This document shows, piece by piece, positions 16,816-23,888 of a DNA stretch of 64,000 nt. The first letter of the stretch is position 1; each line of letters begins with the position of its first letter. The DNA is from Streptomyces sp. Root1304 (lineage in GTDB: Bacteria; Actinomycetota; Actinomycetes; Streptomycetales; Streptomycetaceae). The notes beneath the pieces were generated by a model that was given only the letters and a program-made list of their open reading frames with translations, searched no databases and was not told where the DNA came from. The stretch spans positions 272,066-336,065 of the forward strand of contig NZ_LMEP01000022.1 of the NCBI RefSeq assembly GCF_001426405.1, written 5' to 3'. The translations under genes were made by a program, and so were the position numbers.

Positions 16816-17190
16816 CTACTCCCCCGGCCCCTCCAGCTCGCGTCGCAGTACCGACGTGTGGCTGACCGACGGGTCCTTCGCGGCCGTCAGGAGCGTGATC
16901 GTCTCCTTCGCCGCGCGTTCCCGGAGCCGTTCGAGAGCCGCCGCCGCGTCCGGGGCCGTGAGCTCGGCCTCGTACCTACGGCAGAACTCCTCGTACGCGC
17001 CCTCCGGTCCGTGGTACCAGCGGCGCAGTTCCGTGGAGGGCGTGAGCGCCTTCGGCCACTCGTCGATGTGGGCGTCGGTCCTGGCGAGTCCGCGCGGCCA
17101 GAGCCGGTCGACGAGGACCCGTACACCGTCGTCGGGCGACGGGGTCTCGTAGATGCGGCGGACGCGGACGTCGTGGCTGTGTGCGGGCAT
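16816..17190 (-). CDS. DUF488 family protein
   Basis: A 124-residue protein with the DUF488 hallmarks: VRVLVDRLWPRG near the start, WPKALTPS, LRRWYHGPE, then the Phe/Tyr-containing helix FCRRYEAEL, ending in TLLTAAKDPSVSHTSVL. The fold is compared to DNA-glycosylase-like or uncharacterised domains, and no reaction is established. ATG 17190 has GGGA upstream; a GTG at 17223 would add 11 residues. It follows the TetR gene on the same strand with 29 bases between them, so the two may be one transcript. Confidence 0.85.
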   Translation of the reverse strand: MPAHSHDVRVRRIYETPSPDDGVRVLVDRLWPRGLARTDAHIDEWPKALTPSTELRRWYHGPEGAYEEFCRRYEAELTAPDAAAALERLRERAAKETITLLTAAKDPSVSHTSVLRRELEGPGE

Positions 17191-17219
17191 GGTCCCAGGG
17201 TGCGGGACGGCGCCCGCGC

Positions 17220-17822
17220 TCACCCTTCGACGCGCAGTGCCGGAAGGAGGACGGCGTCGACGAAGGTCCGCATGGTCGAGACGTCCGCGAAACGCTCCTC
17301 GAAGAGCCGTTCGATGCGGAGCATGCCCATGAAACAGGGGGCGACGAAGCCGATGGCGGGGTTGTCCGCGGCGACCTCGCCGCGCTCCACCGCACGCGCG
17401 ATGACCGCGTCGATCGCGGCGACCTCGGGGGCGATGACGGTCTCGCGGAGCGCGGCCCGCAGGTCGGGGTGCTGGATGAAGGCCTGGGCGACCGCCTCCA
17501 TGAGTTCGGCGTCCCGTTCGCGGTGGGAGGCGGCGATGCGGCCCGCCTCGCGCAGGTCACCGGCGAGCGTGCCGGTGTCGATCCCGGCGAAGACGGTGCA
17601 GCGCCGCTGGGCGAGCGCGGCGGTGACGAGCTGGGGTTTGGTGCCCCACTGCCGGTAGAGGGTGGCCTTGCCGCACTTGGTCTTCGCGGCGACGCCCTCC
17701 ATGGTCACCGAGTCGTAGCCGCCCTCGCGCAGGAGGCAGAGCACGGCGTCGTACAGCTCCGTCTCGCGCTCCGGCGTGATCTTGCTGCGGCGGGCTGCGG
17801 CGGTAGCGGCCTCTGTGGACAT
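17220..17822 (-). CDS. TetR family transcriptional regulator
   Basis: A 200-residue repressor. The N-terminal HTH runs from about residue 18 to 62 and includes LREGGYDSVTMEGVAAKT and GKATLYRQWGTKPQLV, the standard TetR pattern. The C-terminal helical ligand domain resembles the TetR_C group that follows this HTH type. GGGAGG lies just upstream of ATG 17822. It is divergent from the PAP2/DMT operon, and a near-perfect palindrome lies in the shared promoter region, so it probably represses both itself and that operon. The ligand is unknown; the targets suggest a lipid or hydrophobic compound. Confidence 0.88.
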   Translation of the reverse strand: MSTEAATAAARRSKITPERETELYDAVLCLLREGGYDSVTMEGVAAKTKCGKATLYRQWGTKPQLVTAALAQRRCTVFAGIDTGTLAGDLREAGRIAASHRERDAELMEAVAQAFIQHPDLRAALRETVIAPEVAAIDAVIARAVERGEVAADNPAIGFVAPCFMGMLRIERLFEERFADVSTMRTFVDAVLLPALRVEG

Positions 17823-17877
17823 CGATCCCTCCCGGACACCTCTGTCTCTGCACATACGAGAGTAGGGGGTGCACAAT

Positions 17878-17912
17878 CGAGACGCAAACGTATCGAGACG
17901 CTTGCGTCTCGA
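17878..17912. promoter_or_regulatory. TetR-type operator, palindrome plus extra half-site
   Basis: TCGAGACGC-TT-GCGTCTCGA (17893-17912) is a perfect 9-2-9 inverted repeat. A further copy of the half-site TCGAGACGC lies at 17878-17886, fifteen bases away in direct orientation. The block sits between the TetR gene and the PAP2 gene, 56 bases from the TetR ATG. It is the clear candidate binding site of the TetR protein. Confidence 0.75.
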
Positions 17913-17972
17913 TGAATTCGGATCTAGGCTCACTCCGTTTGCTGGCGATTTGACGGATTAGAGGGCCGCACG

Positions 17973-18815
17973 ATGGCTGTCGGGATACGCGGGATACGAG
18001 GACCACGTCCTGCACGACCGGGGCTGACGCCTACCCCCGGACCCGGCGAAGAGGACCGCGGCGGGACCGCCCGGCCGCCCCTCCTGCGCGAGCTGCTCCT
18101 CGTCACCGCGCTCTTCCTCGTCTACAAGTTCGGCCGGCTCTTCGCCAACGGCCACGAGGCCCTGGCCTTCCGGAACGCCGACCGCGTCTGGGACGCCGAG
18201 CGCGCGCTCCACCTGCCCAGCGAGGCCACGGTCCAGCAGCTCCTGCTGCACGGCGAGTCCCTCGTCCGGGTCGCGAACACCTACTACGCGGCCGTGCACT
18301 TCCCGGCCACCATCGCCTTCCTCGTCTGGCTCTACCTGCGCCGCCCCGCCCACTACGTGTGGTCGCGCCGCGTGCTCACCGTCGTCACCGGCGCCGCGCT
18401 CGCCCTGCACCTGCTGATGCCGCTCGCGCCGCCCCGGATGCTCGCCGCCGACGGACTCGTCGACACCGCCCGCGTGTACGGCCCCTCGGTCTACGGGGCG
18501 ACGCCGGAGACCGACTCGATGGCGAACCAGTTCGCCGCCATGCCCTCGCTGCACTTCGGCTGGGCCCTGATGGTCGCGATCGGCCTCATCGCCGCCACCC
18601 GCTCGCGCTGGCGCGTCCTGTGGCTGCTGCACCCGCTGCTCACCCTGTTCGTCATCGTCGGCACCGCCAACCACTACTGGTTCGACGCGCTCGCCGCCGC
18701 CGCGCTGCTCGGCCTCGCCCTGCTCGCCGTACGCGCCCCCGGTCGCCGCACGGCGCCACCCCCCGTACCCCGCGCCCTCGGTACGGCCCCTCTCCCGGTC
18801 GGAGCCCTCCGATGA
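17973..18815 (+). CDS. PAP2 superfamily membrane phosphatase
   Basis: A 280-residue membrane protein with about six hydrophobic segments after a 35-residue cytoplasmic N-terminus. The PAP2 motifs are AMPSLHFGWAL (the SxH catalytic segment) and NHYWFDALAAA near the end, and the KxxxxxxRP-like motif is reduced to MPLAPPRML. This is the AUR1-like subgroup common in actinomycetes, expected to hydrolyse or transfer lipid-linked phosphate at the outer face of the membrane. ATG 17973 is used. The stop overlaps the next ATG (ATGA). It lies directly beyond the TetR operator. Confidence 0.85.
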   Translation: MAVGIRGIRGPRPARPGLTPTPGPGEEDRGGTARPPLLRELLLVTALFLVYKFGRLFANGHEALAFRNADRVWDAERALHLPSEATVQQLLLHGESLVRVANTYYAAVHFPATIAFLVWLYLRRPAHYVWSRRVLTVVTGAALALHLLMPLAPPRMLAADGLVDTARVYGPSVYGATPETDSMANQFAAMPSLHFGWALMVAIGLIAATRSRWRVLWLLHPLLTLFVIVGTANHYWFDALAAAALLGLALLAVRAPGRRTAPPPVPRALGTAPLPVGALR

Positions 18816-20119
18816 ACCCCGCCGCCGGCACCGTTCTCGCGGTGCTCCTGTCGCTCGTCTCCGCCGCCGGATACGCGCTCGCCGCCGTCGCGCAGTCCCG
18901 GCTCGCCGCCGCCTCCCCCGTCCAGGACGGGCGGGGCGCCCTGCGCGCGCTGCTCGCCCGCGGCCAGTGGTGGGCGGCCGTCGGCCTCAACGCCGCCGGA
19001 GCCGTCGCCCACGTCGTCGCCCTGCACTACGGGCCGCTGACCCTGGTCCAGCCGCTCGGCGCGCTGACCCTGGTGGCGGCGCTGCCCCTCGGCGCGTACG
19101 CCGCGCGGCGGCGGGTGACCCGTACCGAGTGGCGCGGGGCGCTGTGGACCCTCGGCGGCCTGGTCGGGCTCGTCGCGGTGACCGGGCCGACGGCTCCGGG
19201 CGAGGCGCTCACCCTCACCGAGGCGCTCGTGGTCGCCGCCGCGACGGCCCTCCTGATCGCCGCACTCGCCTCCGGCCGGCACGGCACCACCACGGACCGG
19301 CCCCGGCGCGGGCTCGGGCACGCCACGGCCTCCGGCATAGCCTCCGGCGTCGCGTCCGCGCTCACCCAGACCCTGACGGCCGCGCTCGCCCTCGAACTCC
19401 CGGGCAGCGAGCCCACCTGGTGGCAGACCGCGCTGCTCGCGGTCCTGATCTCGGGCTTCGCGACGGGCGGCCTGCTGCTCTCGCAGGCCGCCTACCGGGG
19501 CGGGCTCGCGGCGCCCCTCGCCGTGGTCAACCTCTCCAACCCGGCGGCGGCGGCCGTGATCGGCGTGGCCCTGCTCGGCGAGACCTTCCGCGCGGGCGCG
19601 TGGGGCTGGGCCGTCGCGGCCACCGCCTCGCTGGTCGCGGCCCGCGGCGTGGTCCTGCTGACGAAGGGCGCACCCACCGGGGCGGCGGAGGTCGCGGCCG
19701 GGGCGGCGGAGGTCGCGTCGCCGGCCGCATCCCTGTCGGCCACTGCCACGGCGTCCGGATCGGGTACGGCGTCGACCGTCGGGGCGGTTCCGGTGCCGGT
19801 GCGCGCGCCCGCGTCCGTACCCGCGCCCACGCCCGCACCCGCGCCCGCCGCCGCGAAATCCGGCTCCACGCGCGCGCGTACTCCTTGGGCGACCCGACCG
19901 GTGCCCACCGCCCGCACGGCCGCCCGCACCGCCGATCCCGCGCTCACCGGCCGGCCCGCCCCCGGCCGTACCGTCATCAACCAGAGCGTCATCGACCGAC
20001 CAGCCGGAGACCGGCCGGGCGGCGACCGCCTCTCCGGCGACCTCGCCGTCACCGCCCGCCCCGGGACCGGACTCGCCCGGCCGGACGCCGGGCCCGCCCC
20101 CGCACCCGTCGCGGGCTGA
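18812..20119 (+). CDS. DMT-superfamily (EamA-like) transporter with disordered tail
   Basis: The first ~290 of 435 residues form about ten membrane helices in the EamA/DMT arrangement: short loops, HVVALHYGPLTLVQPL in the first half and VVNLSNPAAAAVIGVALLGE in the second, the usual late helix of the family. The last ~145 residues are a Pro/Ala/Thr- and Arg-rich tail without predicted structure, unusual for this family. The ATG overlaps the PAP2 stop, so export or flipping of a compound handled by the phosphatase is plausible. Substrate cannot be told. Confidence 0.8.
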   Translation: MNPAAGTVLAVLLSLVSAAGYALAAVAQSRLAAASPVQDGRGALRALLARGQWWAAVGLNAAGAVAHVVALHYGPLTLVQPLGALTLVAALPLGAYAARRRVTRTEWRGALWTLGGLVGLVAVTGPTAPGEALTLTEALVVAAATALLIAALASGRHGTTTDRPRRGLGHATASGIASGVASALTQTLTAALALELPGSEPTWWQTALLAVLISGFATGGLLLSQAAYRGGLAAPLAVVNLSNPAAAAVIGVALLGETFRAGAWGWAVAATASLVAARGVVLLTKGAPTGAAEVAAGAAEVASPAASLSATATASGSGTASTVGAVPVPVRAPASVPAPTPAPAPAAAKSGSTRARTPWATRPVPTARTAARTADPALTGRPAPGRTVINQSVIDRPAGDRPGGDRLSGDLAVTARPGTGLARPDAGPAPAPVAG

Positions 20120-20147
20120 GGACAGGCCGCCGCCCCGCACCTTGAAT

Positions 20148-20196
20148 TCGTCACCTTGACGAAAACCAACCCCACCCCCTATCGTCAACATGACGA
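20148..20196 (+). promoter_or_regulatory. Promoter with two identical operators upstream of SPFH operon
   Basis: TCGTCA-N3-TGACGA occurs twice as perfect 15-base inverted repeats (20148-20162 and 20182-20196), with centres 34 bases apart. The first overlaps a -35 TTGACG (20156-20161) and the second a -10 TATCGT (20180-20185), with an 18-base spacer. Two sites on the same promoter point to tight, possibly cooperative repression. The regulator is not encoded next to it. Confidence 0.7.
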
Positions 20197-20211
20197 CAAG
20201 GGGGTCCTTCC

Positions 20212-21219
20212 ATGGCCGACATCACCCGGCGGGCCGGCTGGCGCCATCTGCGTTCCGCGCCCACCGCCCACATCCGCCACCAGCGACGCGGCCGGCTCGT
20301 GCACGACGGCGAAGGCCTGAGCTTCTGGTTCCGGCCGCGCACCGCCGCCCTCTCCGAGGTCCCGGTCAACGACCGCGAACTGGCGATGGCCTTCCACGCC
20401 CGTACCGCCGACTTCCAGGACGTCAGCGTCCAGTCCACCGTCACGTACCGGATCGGCGACCCGGCGGCCGCCGCCACCCGGCTCGACTTCTCCATCGACC
20501 CCGACACGGGCGCGTGGCGCGGCACCCCGCTGGAACAGATCGCCACCCTCCTCACCGAGACCGCCCAGCAGCACGCGCTCGACGTCCTCGCCCGCACGAC
20601 GCTCGCCGAGGCGCTGGTCGACGGCGTCGCGGCCGTACGGGACCGCGTGACGGCCGGGCTCGGGGCCGAGCCCCGGCTGCCGTCCACCGGCATCGAGGTC
20701 GTCGCCGTCCGGGTCGTCGCGATCCGCCCCGAACCCGAGGTGGAGCGCGCCCTGCGCACCCCCGCCCGCGAGCAGATCCAGCAGGAGGCCGACCGGGCCA
20801 CGTACGAGCGCCGTGCCGTCGCGGTCGAACGCGAACGCGCCATCGCCGAGAACGAGCTGGCCAGCAAGATCGAGCTGGCCCGGCAGGAGGAACGGCTCGT
20901 CGAGCAGCGCGGCACCAACGCGCGCCGCGAGGCCGAGGAGAACGCCGCCGCCGACGCGGTGCGCGCCGAGGCCGAGGCCGTACGGAAGGTCCGCCTCGCG
21001 CGGGCCGAGGCGGAGGCGGCGCGCGAGGTCGGCGAGGCGCGCGCCGGAGCGCAGTCCGAGTGGCTGCGGGCGCACGCCGAGGTCGACCCCGCCACCCTGC
21101 ACGCCCTCGCCGTCAACAGCGCCGCGGAGAACCTGCCCCGGATCGAGCACCTGACGCTCTCGCCCGACGTGCTGACCGGTCTGCTCGCCAGGCTGGGCGA
21201 GGGCGGGGCGCGGCCGTGA
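20212..21219 (+). CDS. SPFH/Band 7 domain protein
   Basis: A 335-residue stomatin/prohibitin-type protein. The SPFH domain covers roughly residues 25-185 (strands around EVPVNDRELAMAFHARTAD and VSVQSTVTYRIGD, then EVVAVRVVAIRPEPEV). It is followed by a long Glu/Ala/Arg-rich coiled coil (about 185-285) and a C-terminal helix. There is no N-terminal membrane segment, so it is either soluble or attached through its partner. Such proteins scaffold membrane microdomains. Its stop overlaps the start of the NAD-kinase-like gene. The promoter carries two operators. GGGGG upstream of the ATG serves as ribosome site. Confidence 0.85.
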   Translation: MADITRRAGWRHLRSAPTAHIRHQRRGRLVHDGEGLSFWFRPRTAALSEVPVNDRELAMAFHARTADFQDVSVQSTVTYRIGDPAAAATRLDFSIDPDTGAWRGTPLEQIATLLTETAQQHALDVLARTTLAEALVDGVAAVRDRVTAGLGAEPRLPSTGIEVVAVRVVAIRPEPEVERALRTPAREQIQQEADRATYERRAVAVERERAIAENELASKIELARQEERLVEQRGTNARREAEENAAADAVRAEAEAVRKVRLARAEAEAAREVGEARAGAQSEWLRAHAEVDPATLHALAVNSAAENLPRIEHLTLSPDVLTGLLARLGEGGARP

Positions 21220-22109
21220 GCCTGGCACCGCGCGCGGTCCTCGTGCACCGGACCACGGAGTACGAGGAGCTGCTCGCCCGGCATGGCACGCACGGCCAGG
21301 CCGCGTTCTTCCTCGCCGCGCGCGGCCGCTCGATCGACGCCGTGCGCGAGCGGCACGAGCGCGGCCACCGGGCGCTGGCCGAGGTGGCGGGCGCGGTGCC
21401 GCTGACCTGGCGGCAGACCCGGGTGGAACGCGCCGACCTGGACCGGTTCCTGTTCGGCCCCGAGGACGTGGTCGTCGTGGTCGGACAGGACGGCCTGGTC
21501 GCCAACGCGGCGAAGTACCTGACCGGGCAGCCCGTCATCGGGATCGACGCCGACCCCGGGCGGAATCCGGGCGTCCTGGTCCGGCACCGCGCGGACCGGG
21601 CGCGCCGGCTGCTGCCGTACGCGGTCGCGGCCGGCGCGACGGTCGACGAGCTGACGATGGTGGAGGCCGTGACCGACGACGCGCAGCGGCTCCTCGCGCT
21701 CAACGAGATCTACGTGGGCCCGCGCGGCCACCAGACGGCGCGCTACACGCTGGAGGCGGACGCGGCGGAGCCCGAGGCCCAGGCCTCGTCCGGTGTGCTC
21801 GTCGGCACCGGCACGGGCGCGACGGGCTGGCTCCGCTCGCTGTGGGAGCAGCGCTCCAGCGCGCTGGCGCTGCCCGCGCCGGCGGACTCCCGGCTCGCCT
21901 GGTTCGTCCGCGAGGCCTGGCCGTCGCCGACGACCGGCACCAGCCGGGTCGAGGGGCTGCTCGACCGGGAGCAGGGGCTGCGCCTCACGGTCGAGTCGGA
22001 CCGGCTGGTCGCGTTCGGCGACGGGGTGGAATCGGACGCGCTGGAACTGACCTGGGGTCAGACCGTCCGCCTCACCGTCGCGGGGACGCGCCTGCGGCTC
22101 GTGCACTGA
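21216..22109 (+). CDS. NAD kinase-like protein with altered motifs
   Basis: A 297-residue protein of the ATP-NAD kinase fold. The nucleotide motif normally reading GGDGT is GQDGL (in VVVVGQDGLVAN), and the NE motif is present as LNEIYVG. The later glycine-rich strand reads VGTGTGATGWLRSLW, where NAD kinases have STPTGSTAY-like sequence. With these changes it may phosphorylate another nucleotide or sugar, or be a sensor. A normal NAD kinase is probably encoded elsewhere. The GTG start overlaps the SPFH stop (GTGA), so the two are made together and probably act together at the membrane. Confidence 0.7.
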   Translation: MSLAPRAVLVHRTTEYEELLARHGTHGQAAFFLAARGRSIDAVRERHERGHRALAEVAGAVPLTWRQTRVERADLDRFLFGPEDVVVVVGQDGLVANAAKYLTGQPVIGIDADPGRNPGVLVRHRADRARRLLPYAVAAGATVDELTMVEAVTDDAQRLLALNEIYVGPRGHQTARYTLEADAAEPEAQASSGVLVGTGTGATGWLRSLWEQRSSALALPAPADSRLAWFVREAWPSPTTGTSRVEGLLDREQGLRLTVESDRLVAFGDGVESDALELTWGQTVRLTVAGTRLRLVH

Positions 22110-22149
22110 GACCGACGCCGGAACAAGCCCCGGCCGGCACGCCGCTCCC

Positions 22150-22253
22150 GCCGACCGTACGCCTTCGGCCGTTGTACGCCGCTTCCGCCGACCGTACGCC
22201 TTCGGCCGTTGTACGCCGCTTCCGCCGCCGTACGCCTTCGGCCGCTGTACGCC
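22150..22253. repeat. 37-bp tandem repeat, about 2.8 copies
   Basis: Two identical 37-base units (22150-22186, 22187-22223) and a third degenerate copy follow one another, built on GTACGCC and CTTCGGCCG elements. The whole 22110-22553 gap (444 bases) between the NAD-kinase-like gene and the GNAT gene is rich in further GTACGCC copies. No coding sequence is supported. The repeats could form hairpins that end the SPFH operon transcript. Confidence 0.75.
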
Positions 22254-22553
22254 CCCCGCCGGCCCGTGCGCCTGCGCCTTCCCGTACGCCCCAACCGCCG
22301 TACGCCCCTTCCGACACCGGCGCACCCTCGACCGCCCGTACGCGCTTCCGCCGCCGTACGCCTCCGACCGCCGCATACCCCCCTCCCGTGCACCCTCCCG
22401 TGCACCCTCCCGCGCTCCCTCCCCCGACCGCGGCCGAAATCCACCGGCCGTGGGCGGGAGCCCTCCCCCGCGGCGCTATGCTCGGCGCGCTTTGTCCGGT
22501 TTTCCGTCCGGCCGGGCAACCGCCCGCCCGCTCCCGGCTGTCGAAGGAACCCC

Positions 22554-23420
22554 ATGGCCTCCGCCACCTCCGGCTCGTTGTCCGTCTCCCCCGCCTCGGC
22601 GCGGGACTGGGAACTCGTCCGTTCCTGGGCGGCCGAGGAGGGGTGGAACCCGGGGCTCTCCGACGCCCCGGCGTTCTTCGCGCAGGACCCCGGGGGCTTC
22701 TTCCTCGGCCGGCTCGACGGGGAGCCGGTCTCGGCGATCTCGGTCGTCACCTACGACGACGCGTACGCGTTCCTCGGCTTCTACCTGGTCCGCCCCGAAC
22801 TCCGGGGGCTCGGTCACGGCCTGGCCACCTGGCGCGCGGCCCTCGCCCACGCGGGCGCCCGGTCCGTGGGCCTCGACGGGGTCCCCGCGCAGCAGGACAA
22901 CTACCGGCGATCCGGTTTCGCCACCGCGTACCGGACGGCGCGCTACGTGGGTGAGATCCCCGCTTCCGACGGTCCCGCGACCGGGGTGGTGGCCGCTGAC
23001 CGGGTCGATCCGGCCACCCTCGCCGCGTACGACAGCGCCTGCCACCACGCCGACCGGCCGCGCTTCCTCGGCGCCTGGCTGACGACGCCGGGGCACCGTG
23101 CGCTGGTACGGGTGGCCGACGGGCGTCCGACCGGGTACGGGGTGGTCCGCCCGGCGCAGGACGAGGCACGGATCGGGCCGTTGTTCGCGGACACGCCGGC
23201 CGACGCGGCCGTGCTGCTCGACGCGCTCGCCGCCGAGGCGCGGGCCTTCGGCGCGGCCCGGATCGCGGTCGACATGCCGGAGTCGAATCCGGCGGCGGCC
23301 CGGCTGGCCGAGGAGCGGGGCCTCGAACCGACCTTCGAGACGGCCCGGATGTACACGGGCCCGGTCCGTCCGGTGGCGCACGAGCGGGTCTTCGGTGTGA
23401 CGACGCTCGAACTCGGCTGA
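22554..23420 (+). CDS. Tandem GNAT-fold N-acetyltransferase
   Basis: A 288-residue protein made of an N-terminal GNAT domain and a second, divergent GNAT-like half. The acetyl-CoA motif A is LVRPELRGLGHGLATWR (about residues 78-94); GLDGVPAQQDNYRRSGF follows as motif B. The C-terminal half (from about residue 150) ends with MPESNPAAARLAEERGL, resembling the YitH/HolE-like GNAT C-terminal domain. The substrate is unknown. ATG 22554 has GAAGGA upstream. It appears to stand alone between two long non-coding stretches. Confidence 0.85.
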   Translation: MASATSGSLSVSPASARDWELVRSWAAEEGWNPGLSDAPAFFAQDPGGFFLGRLDGEPVSAISVVTYDDAYAFLGFYLVRPELRGLGHGLATWRAALAHAGARSVGLDGVPAQQDNYRRSGFATAYRTARYVGEIPASDGPATGVVAADRVDPATLAAYDSACHHADRPRFLGAWLTTPGHRALVRVADGRPTGYGVVRPAQDEARIGPLFADTPADAAVLLDALAAEARAFGAARIAVDMPESNPAAARLAEERGLEPTFETARMYTGPVRPVAHERVFGVTTLELG

Positions 23421-23888
23421 CCTGCGGGCCACTTTCGCCCGGTTTGATACGCATTCACCTGGATTCACGTGCCTTGGGCGCTCGGCGGACGACCCTTCCG
23501 GACACCTCTCCCCCGCGCCCGTAGACCTCCACCCGCCCTCGGCGTACGCCGTACTCCTCCGCCCGCTCTCGGCGCACCCCCGCCCGCTCCCCCTCGCCGA
23601 CCCCCCGCCGCCGTCCGAGGGGTGACAAGGGTTTTCCCCGTATCGGGTTCACCCCCCCGTTCCCTACTGTCCTCCGCACCGGCAGATATCATCCCCCGAC
23701 CGCACCCTGACAGGTGCATGCGGAGGGTGGTGTCCGCCGGTGACGGCCTTGACCCGGGCCGTCGCGCCGGTGGCGGCGCACGGGCCCCCCAAGCCCAGGG
23801 AACCTCGGACCGCGACCCCACTTCGCCCCGTGTGTCCCGCGCCGCCGCCACTGCTCCGCAGTTACGTCGTACTCGAAAGGGCCACACC
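23421..23888. other. Long non-coding leader/promoter region of subtilisin gene
   Basis: These 468 bases carry no gene I can support. They hold short repeats (CTCGGCGTACGCC and CTCTCGGCGCACC types near 23537-23580) and an AT-richer patch at 23626-23680, where a promoter is most likely. The last 20 bases contain AAAGG, the ribosome site of the TTG start at 23889. Confidence 0.5.

Noticed and set aside
22150..22253. CRISPR array
   Set aside because: Units are directly adjacent without unique spacers, only about three copies exist, and no cas gene is present.
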